Source: Erythrobacter fulvus | GTDB taxonomy: Bacteria; Pseudomonadota; Alphaproteobacteria; Sphingomonadales; Sphingomonadaceae | Assembly (NCBI RefSeq): GCF_028595285.1 | Contig: NZ_JAQQXQ010000001.1 | Span: forward strand, 456,308 to 520,307 | Length of the DNA stretch: 64,000 nucleotides | Reading direction: 5' to 3' | In this document: positions 58,543-64,000 of the stretch, in pieces | How positions within the stretch are numbered: the first letter of the stretch is position 1 | How the letters are laid out: each line of letters opens with the position of its first letter | Notes under the pieces: model-generated | Seen by the model: the letters and a program-made list of their open reading frames with translations, nothing else | Databases searched by the model: none | Told to the model about the DNA's origin: nothing | Position numbers and translations under genes: made by a program

Positions 58543-61263
58543 TCAGCGCGCCTGCAAGGCAATTGACCCGTCGGCTCGTGCCCGCAGCGGCGTGTGAAAT
58601 TCCAGCCCCAGCCGGTTTTCGCGCGCCCAGCGGACCTGCCCCGCAACGGCCTCGGTCGGGCTGAATTCAATCCGCAGATCGGTGCCTACCGGAATGTTCC
58701 ATAGGCCTTCGATCATTGCGCCGCCTTCGGAAATGTTGCGCAAGGTCGCATAGTGACGCACGTCACCGTGTCCGGCAACCACCCGCCGCAGCAGCACCTG
58801 GCGCGGGGCGCGCGCCGATTTCGGCCCGCTGGCAACAGCGGCCAGATCGCCTTCGGCCAGCGCCCCGGCCGCGGCGGCATCCATGGGCCTTGAATAGATG
58901 TGCCCCTGCACGTGGCTGCACCCGAGCAGGCGAACAAGTTCAAGCTCGTCATGCGTTTCCACGCCTTCGGCGGTGGTATCCATGTGCAGCACTTCGGCAA
59001 GACTGGTGATGGCAGCGATGATTGCCCCATTGCGGCTGCCCTGCTCTGTCGCGCCGCGCACAAAGCTGCGATCGATCTTGATCCGGTCGAAAGGAGCCTT
59101 GCGCAGGTAGCCGAGCGAGGAATAGCCCGTACCGAAGTCGTCGAGCGCAAGCCGCACGCCGAGCTGCTTAAGGGCGCGGAAGGTCGCTTCGGTGCCGGGG
59201 GTATCGCTGACGAATACGCTTTCGGTGATCTCCAGCTCCAGCCGGGAGGGAGCAACACCGCTATGCGCAAGAGCACTGGCGACAATGCCGGGCAATTCGG
59301 GATTGGCGAATTGCAGCGCGGAGACATTGACCGAACAGCGGATCTTCTCGGGCCAGCGCGCAAGGTCGGCACAGGCAGTGCGCAGCGCCCATTGGCCGAG
59401 CCGGTCGATCAGCCCGGAATCCTCGGCAATCGGGACAAAGCGCGAAGGAGGCAGCGGGCCGCGCCGCGGATGGTTCCAGCGCAGCAGTGCCTCGAAGCCG
59501 ACGATGGTCTCGCTCGCGGCATAGACCACCGGTTGATAGAACAGTTGCAATTCGCCCTTGGAAATCGCCTCGCGCAGGTCTTTTTCCAGCTCCGCGCGTT
59601 CCTCGACCGCGGCGTGCAAACCGGGCTCGAAGAAACGGAACCGGCCGCGTCCCGCATCCTTGGCAGCATAAAGCGCCAGATCGACATTGCGGATCAGCAC
59701 TTCGCTGGTGGTTCCGTCAGCCGGCGCGCGGGCTATCCCGACAGAGGCGCCGATCACCACGCTTTGGCCATGAATCACATAGGGCTGCGACAGCGCGGCG
59801 ATGATATCGCAGGCAATATCGGCCAGACGCTTGCCGTCCTGTTCGCCCGGGACGATCACCTGGAATTCGTCACCGCCCAACCGGCCGCAGCACCCGCCTG
59901 CGCCGATCACGCGTTCCAGCCGCTGCGCGACCTGCCGCAACAAGGCGTCGCCCGCCGGATGGCCCAGCGTGTCGTTAACCTGCTTAAACCGGTCGAGATC
60001 GAGCATCATCACCGCGCAGGCACGCTCGCGCTTGGCGGGGGCGGCCAGGATCTGTTCCAGTGTCTGTCCCATCTGCACCCGGTTGGCGAGCCCGGTGAGC
60101 GAATCGTAGAGCGCGAGGCGCGAAACCTGCTGCTCACTGCGGCGCTGTTCGGTCAGATCGGTGCCATGACCGCGGAAACCGCAGAAATTCTTGAAGGAAT
60201 CATAGACCGGGCGGCCAGTGATCGCCCACCAGCGCTCTTCCTGCGGCGCAGCGGCAAGCACTTCGACATCCCGGAAGGCGGAACGCGCGGAAAGGTGGAA
60301 GGCCAGCATACGGTCGGCCTCGGCCGTGCCCGGCCGGTTGGCAACGATTTCTCCGAGCGGCGCACCGATCATTTCCTGTTCGCTTCGCCCGAGCACATGG
60401 GCCGCCTTGGGAGAAATGTAGGTGATCAGCCCCCGCCGGTCGGTTTCCCAGAACCAGCCCTGCCCGCTTTCCTCGAAGCTTCTGAGGATGTCCTCGGCCC
60501 GAGCGGCGACGCGTTCGCGCGCTTCGCCCATGATACGGGCCCGCTCCGCCCGCCGCCATTCGATACGGGCAATCAGCGCAAGGGTGACCATCGCACCCGT
60601 CAAAGCCGCAAAGGTCAGTTGCTCCGGCACCGCAACCGCCACAAACCCGGCCCAACTGGCGATCTGGGCACTGAACAAGGAGGCGATGCGGCCTTCGAAC
60701 ATCACTGCGGAAGCCGCGTTGATGCACACCAGCGTCGCCACTGCCCATTGCCACGGCAGGCCGTTGCTGATCCCCGATCCGAGTGTGAAGCCAGCGCATG
60801 CCATCGGCAGGACAGTGGCGCAAACCAGCAGCGCGACCCGCATGGCCGGTGTCGTGCCAGCGCGTCTCTCGACGGCGGCGAAAAGATTGCAGGCGGCCAG
60901 CAGTCCGGTTGCAATCACGGCCGAAAGCGCGGCCGACAGCGACGGGATGCGGCCCGCCACCGCTATTGCCAGGCCGAAAGCTACCATCAGCGAAATCGCC
61001 ATGCCGTTGGCTTGTGGTGGAAGATAGAAACGCAGGTCCGCAGCCGGATCGCCGGTCGCGTTGGCGTTGGCGGCAAGCGGTAAAAGTCCGTCGGGCTTAA
61101 GCCGCTGCGGCCCGCGTCGTTCGACGACAGCACGAAGTTCGCGCGTCGCGCTTTGTCCGTCAGCCGCGAGCGTTTCGGCACCTGTCTCCTCGACAGGCGG
61201 GAGAGCCGGCTCTTGCGGTGATCTTGCGGGCAGCCCTGACATGGCCAGCAAATGCCCTGCCAC
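58543..61263 (-). CDS. Membrane PAS-GGDEF-EAL-PilZ c-di-GMP protein, EAL intact
   Basis: 906 aa (ATG 61242 would give 899). An N-terminal region of about six membrane helices (residues 90-235) is a MASE-like sensor, followed by PAS (near ITYISPKAAHVLGRSEQEMI), GGDEF with intact GRLGGDEFQVIVPG, EAL with FEALLRWNH, LELEITESVF, ALDDFGTGYSSL and TAEGVETHDEL all intact, and C-terminal PilZ (NISEGGAMIEGLW). It could make and break c-di-GMP. Same strand and 134 nt upstream of its degenerate paralogue; divergent from phaC. Confidence 0.88.
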   Translation of the reverse strand: MAGHLLAMSGLPARSPQEPALPPVEETGAETLAADGQSATRELRAVVERRGPQRLKPDGLLPLAANANATGDPAADLRFYLPPQANGMAISLMVAFGLAIAVAGRIPSLSAALSAVIATGLLAACNLFAAVERRAGTTPAMRVALLVCATVLPMACAGFTLGSGISNGLPWQWAVATLVCINAASAVMFEGRIASLFSAQIASWAGFVAVAVPEQLTFAALTGAMVTLALIARIEWRRAERARIMGEARERVAARAEDILRSFEESGQGWFWETDRRGLITYISPKAAHVLGRSEQEMIGAPLGEIVANRPGTAEADRMLAFHLSARSAFRDVEVLAAAPQEERWWAITGRPVYDSFKNFCGFRGHGTDLTEQRRSEQQVSRLALYDSLTGLANRVQMGQTLEQILAAPAKRERACAVMMLDLDRFKQVNDTLGHPAGDALLRQVAQRLERVIGAGGCCGRLGGDEFQVIVPGEQDGKRLADIACDIIAALSQPYVIHGQSVVIGASVGIARAPADGTTSEVLIRNVDLALYAAKDAGRGRFRFFEPGLHAAVEERAELEKDLREAISKGELQLFYQPVVYAASETIVGFEALLRWNHPRRGPLPPSRFVPIAEDSGLIDRLGQWALRTACADLARWPEKIRCSVNVSALQFANPELPGIVASALAHSGVAPSRLELEITESVFVSDTPGTEATFRALKQLGVRLALDDFGTGYSSLGYLRKAPFDRIKIDRSFVRGATEQGSRNGAIIAAITSLAEVLHMDTTAEGVETHDELELVRLLGCSHVQGHIYSRPMDAAAAGALAEGDLAAVASGPKSARAPRQVLLRRVVAGHGDVRHYATLRNISEGGAMIEGLWNIPVGTDLRIEFSPTEAVAGQVRWARENRLGLEFHTPLRARADGSIALQAR

Positions 61264-61427
61264 CTCTTGGAAAAGCGTGAATCGAAGCGGTAAACAAACG
61301 CCTTACATCGACGCGGCTGACCGCTTCTGGCCAGCCTGCGCCAATGCTTGCAACTTGGTCTCGCAGGCTGCATCTTGGCTCCGGCTCAACGCCCGCGCGA
61401 CAGTGCAGATAGAAGTAAGGGGATCCG

Positions 61428-63125
61428 ATGGCAGAAAGCGAAGTACGGCTCGAGAATGAAGCAGCCCAGTCCACCAATGCTCTGGGGCCGTTAATCGGCG
61501 TCGCGCGCGAGGATTTCGTGAGCGCGGTGGCCCTGCTGCTGCGCGAAACTGCGTCTGATCCGAGCCGGTTCATCCGCCACTCCACCGCCATGGCGCAGGA
61601 CATGGTCAAGATCATGACCGGCAAGAGCGACCTCGCGCCCGATCCGAAGGACAAAAGGTTCATGGATCCGGCCTGGCAGTACAACCCCTTCTTCCGTGCC
61701 GGGGCGCAATATTACCTCGCCGTGCAGAAGGGCATGAAGAACTGGCTGGAGGAACTCGAACTCGACGAGCTTGAACGCAACCGCGCGAATTTCATCGCGA
61801 ATATCATCCTCGACGGTCTGGCCCCGACCAACTCGCTGGCCGGCAATCCGACCGCGCAGAAGCAGATCATCAATTCGGGCGGGCTCAGCCTCATCAAGGG
61901 CCTCCAGAACGCCTATAACGACCTCGTTCACAACAAGGGCATGGTCAGCCAGGTCGACAAACGGCCCTTCAAACTGGGCGAAAACATCGCGACCTCGAAA
62001 GGCAGCGTGGTCTACCGCGACGAGATCATGGAGGTGCTGCAATATGCGCCGACGACCGACGAGGTCTACGAGATCCCGCAGCTGACAATCCCGCCGCAGA
62101 TCAACAAGATGTACATCAACGACCTGTCACCGGATAAGTCGGTGATCAAGTGGCAGGTCGACAACGGCGTGCAGACATTCGTGATCTCCTGGCGCAATCC
62201 GTCCAAGGAACAGGGCCACTGGGGCATGGCCGATTACATCGCCGCCTGCGAGCGTGCGCTGGAGGTCGTCTCCTCGATCACGGGGTCCAAAAAGGTTAAT
62301 GTCTCGGCCGGATGCTCGGGCGGGCAGACAGCCTCGGTGCTTGCATCCAAGCTCGCCGCGACCGGCAATCCGATCCTTGGCACGCTGACGCTGATGGTGT
62401 GTGTGCTGCACCCCAAGCCGACCGATATCGAGGCCGGATCGCTGGTCAGCGAGAACGGCATGCAACTCGCCCGCCAGCGCGCGATGAAGCAGGGCGTGAT
62501 CAAGGCCGACGATCTGGCGCGCGGCTTTGCATGGCTGCGCCCGAACGACCTGATCTGGAACTACGTCATCAACAACTACCTGCTGGGGCAGGACCCGCCG
62601 GCTTTCGACGTTTTGTTCTGGAACGCCGATGCGACCAACCTGTCGTCTAGCCTGATGGGTGACTTCCTGACGCTGTTCGAAACGCTCGCCTTCACCAAGC
62701 AGGGCGAAGTCGAGATGGCGGGACACAAGGTCGATCTTTCGAAGGTGACAGCCGACCTATTCATCCTCGGCGGGGTGACCGACCACATTACGCCTTGGAA
62801 GGCGACCTACCGTTCCACCCAGCTGTTCGGTTCGAAGGATGTCACCTACGTGCTCAGCCAGTCGGGCCACATGCAGGCGATCCTCAACCCGCCGGGCAAT
62901 CCCAAGGCAAAGTATTACGTCCAGAAGAAGAAGGGCAAACTTCCCGCCACCGCCGACGAATGGCTGCAGGGCACCGAAGAGGTAAAAGGGAGCTGGTGGC
63001 CGCTGTGGATGGAGTGGGTGCAGGCGCGTTCGGGCAAGAAGGTGCCAGCGCCTGCCAACCTCGGCAATGACACCTTCAAACCCACGGATCCGGCTCCGGG
63101 ACTCTACGTCGTCGAAGAAGTCTGA
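61428..63125 (+). CDS. phaC: Poly(3-hydroxyalkanoate) synthase, class II-type
   Basis: 565 aa. The catalytic Cys is in NVSAGCSGGQTASVLASKLA (lipase-box-like G-x-C-x-G); the Asp is in GGVTDHITPWKATYRSTQLF and the His in LSQSGHMQAILNPPGNPKAK. N-terminal RFMDPAWQYNPFFRAGAQYY is the family signature. Sequence pattern and length match class II synthases (PhaC of pseudomonads), which polymerise medium-chain 3-hydroxyacyl-CoA. Divergent from the GGDEF-EAL gene, and followed by the depolymerase gene after 132 nt. Confidence 0.87.
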   Translation: MAESEVRLENEAAQSTNALGPLIGVAREDFVSAVALLLRETASDPSRFIRHSTAMAQDMVKIMTGKSDLAPDPKDKRFMDPAWQYNPFFRAGAQYYLAVQKGMKNWLEELELDELERNRANFIANIILDGLAPTNSLAGNPTAQKQIINSGGLSLIKGLQNAYNDLVHNKGMVSQVDKRPFKLGENIATSKGSVVYRDEIMEVLQYAPTTDEVYEIPQLTIPPQINKMYINDLSPDKSVIKWQVDNGVQTFVISWRNPSKEQGHWGMADYIAACERALEVVSSITGSKKVNVSAGCSGGQTASVLASKLAATGNPILGTLTLMVCVLHPKPTDIEAGSLVSENGMQLARQRAMKQGVIKADDLARGFAWLRPNDLIWNYVINNYLLGQDPPAFDVLFWNADATNLSSSLMGDFLTLFETLAFTKQGEVEMAGHKVDLSKVTADLFILGGVTDHITPWKATYRSTQLFGSKDVTYVLSQSGHMQAILNPPGNPKAKYYVQKKKGKLPATADEWLQGTEEVKGSWWPLWMEWVQARSGKKVPAPANLGNDTFKPTDPAPGLYVVEEV

Positions 63126-63257
63126 TAAGACGATGCTGCACTGCAGCGTCCGGGGAGACGCATCGGCGGCGTAAAATCTTTGTGGGCGCTTTCGTGAGGG
63201 ATCGACGAAAGCGCCCAACCCGCCCCTTGCATCGGGGCGCAGAAAGGACGTGAATAC

Positions 63258-64000
63258 GTGACAAATCCCATGGACGACGCGGTCGTCTCGATGGAGGAAG
63301 TGGGCGGCCGGACGCTACGGACTGCTGCCTGGCGGCTCGATATGCCCTCCGAACATCTGCCAATCCTGTTCTTCAACGGCATCGGCGCGAATATCGAGGC
63401 CGTGGCCCCGCTCGCGGCGGCCATGCCGGAACGCGGCTTCATCATGTTCGACATGCCGGGGACGGGCGAATCACCCGATCCATTGGTGCCCTACAACCCC
63501 TTCACCATGAGCTGGACCGCAGCCCAGTTGCTGGGGAAATACGGGCTCGACGAAGTCGACGTGATGGGCGTTTCGTGGGGCGGTGCGATGGCGCAGCATT
63601 TCGCGCTTCAGCATCCGGGCCGTACCCGCCGACTGACCCTGATCGCCACGACGCCGGGCATGGCGATGGTGCCCGGCAATCCGGCGGCCTTCACCAAGAT
63701 GGCCGATCCGCGCCGCTATATCGATCCTGAATTCATGAACGAACACTTCGCCACACTTTACGGTGGGGTCGACAAGGACGGGGCCGAGCACCAGAAGGAC
63801 AGCCATATCGGCCGCCTCAAGCCCCCTTCCCCGCGCGGCTACATGTACCAGCTCTTGTGCATGCTCGGCTGGACAAGCCTTCCCGCCCTGCCCTTCATGA
63901 CCAAGGAAACCCTCATCATGATGGGCGAGGACGACCAGATCGTTCCGCTTGCCAATGGCAAGATCCTGAAGGCGATGATCCCCAATTCGCGGCTGATGAC
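63258..64000 (+). CDS. phaZ: Intracellular PHA depolymerase PhaZ, N-terminal part (cut by window edge)
   Basis: About 247 codons from GTG 63258 to the right edge, with AGGA about 9 nt upstream; ATG 63270 is an alternative. Alpha/beta hydrolase fold: ILFFNGIGANIEAVAPLAAA (oxyanion region), DMPGTGESPDPLVPYNPF and nucleophile VMGVSWGGAMAQHFAL, then TTPGMAMVPGNP and GEDDQIVPLANGK (Asp). FFNGIGAN and GVSWGGA are the PhaZ-type motifs. It should degrade stored PHA. The order phaC-phaZ is that of class II PHA clusters, where a second synthase (phaC2) often follows outside this window. Confidence 0.85.
   Translation, partial: MTNPMDDAVVSMEEVGGRTLRTAAWRLDMPSEHLPILFFNGIGANIEAVAPLAAAMPERGFIMFDMPGTGESPDPLVPYNPFTMSWTAAQLLGKYGLDEVDVMGVSWGGAMAQHFALQHPGRTRRLTLIATTPGMAMVPGNPAAFTKMADPRRYIDPEFMNEHFATLYGGVDKDGAEHQKDSHIGRLKPPSPRGYMYQLLCMLGWTSLPALPFMTKETLIMMGEDDQIVPLANGKILKAMIPNSRLM

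Noticed and set aside
58900..61083. 727-codon plus-strand ORF opposite the GGDEF-EAL gene
   Set aside because: GC-rich antisense reading; the minus-strand gene has intact catalytic motifs.

Overview
This window is GC-rich bacterial chromosome with tightly packed genes, frequent 1-8 bp gene overlaps and several GTG/TTG starts. Gene content and order (ETF-QO next to a UDG-like protein, Slt and MoaB; LolD with a single LolC/E permease; ECF42-type sigma factor with a DGPF protein; GGDEF-EAL-PilZ proteins; many HSL-type esterases) suggest an alphaproteobacterium of the Sphingomonadales, probably Erythrobacteraceae. That placement is inferred from content; no rRNA is present. I found no tRNA, rRNA, CRISPR array, transposase or integrase. 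No stretch longer than 300 bases lacks a gene.

Layout. 1-8.0 kb: the start of ETF-ubiquinone oxidoreductase (running off the left edge), a UDG-like protein, a lytic transglycosylase, MoaB, a radical SAM protein whose start codon lies inside a perfect parS (ParB-binding) site, a YbjN protein, a DUF1330 protein, a GNAT acetyltransferase and an acyl-CoA ligase. 8.1-17.5 kb: dnaE, glutathione peroxidase, a small protein, lolD-lolC/E, purF, an SDR and a PilZ protein. 17.5-29.7 kb: a class C serine hydrolase, photolyase, YdjM-like protein, HSL esterase, rppH, a TPR protein, rsmB, guaB, an M28 peptidase, a 3-hydroxybutyrate dehydrogenase-like SDR, a YpfJ-like zinc protease and a small secreted protein. 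29.7-36 kb: a BlaI/M56 sensor-repressor pair with a double operator, a phytase-like/cyclophilin fusion protein, a secreted C13 (legumain-like) peptidase and two unknown lipoproteins. 36-51.2 kb: sdhC-sdhD-sdhA (without sdhB), an SDR, prmA, an ECF42 sigma factor with its DGPF protein, cinA, a membrane-anchored FAH-family protein, ligA, an esterase lipoprotein, DUF2165, an AT-rich-leader secreted protein, recN and bamD. 51.2-54.3 kb: an accessory stretch with an HTH protein behind a structured leader, a palindromic repeat, and a lower-GC two-gene unit (membrane protein plus HNH endonuclease). 54.3-64 kb: lepA, two tandem GGDEF-EAL-PilZ proteins (one with a decayed EAL domain), and a class II-type PHA synthase followed by a PHA depolymerase that runs off the right edge.

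Functional links. Housekeeping modules cover replication and repair (dnaE, ligA, recN, phrB), purine synthesis (purF, guaB), envelope building (lol, bamD, slt), respiration (sdh, ETF-QO) and carbon storage (phaC-phaZ, the hydroxybutyrate dehydrogenase and the acyl-CoA ligase). c-di-GMP signalling is represented by two GGDEF-EAL-PilZ proteins and a separate PilZ protein.

The parts most worth a second look are the parS site, the membrane protein/HNH unit, the fused phytase-like/cyclophilin protein, the two-turn BlaI operator, the catalytically decayed EAL paralogue and the AT-rich leader with a 9-bp inverted repeat at 47.5 kb.
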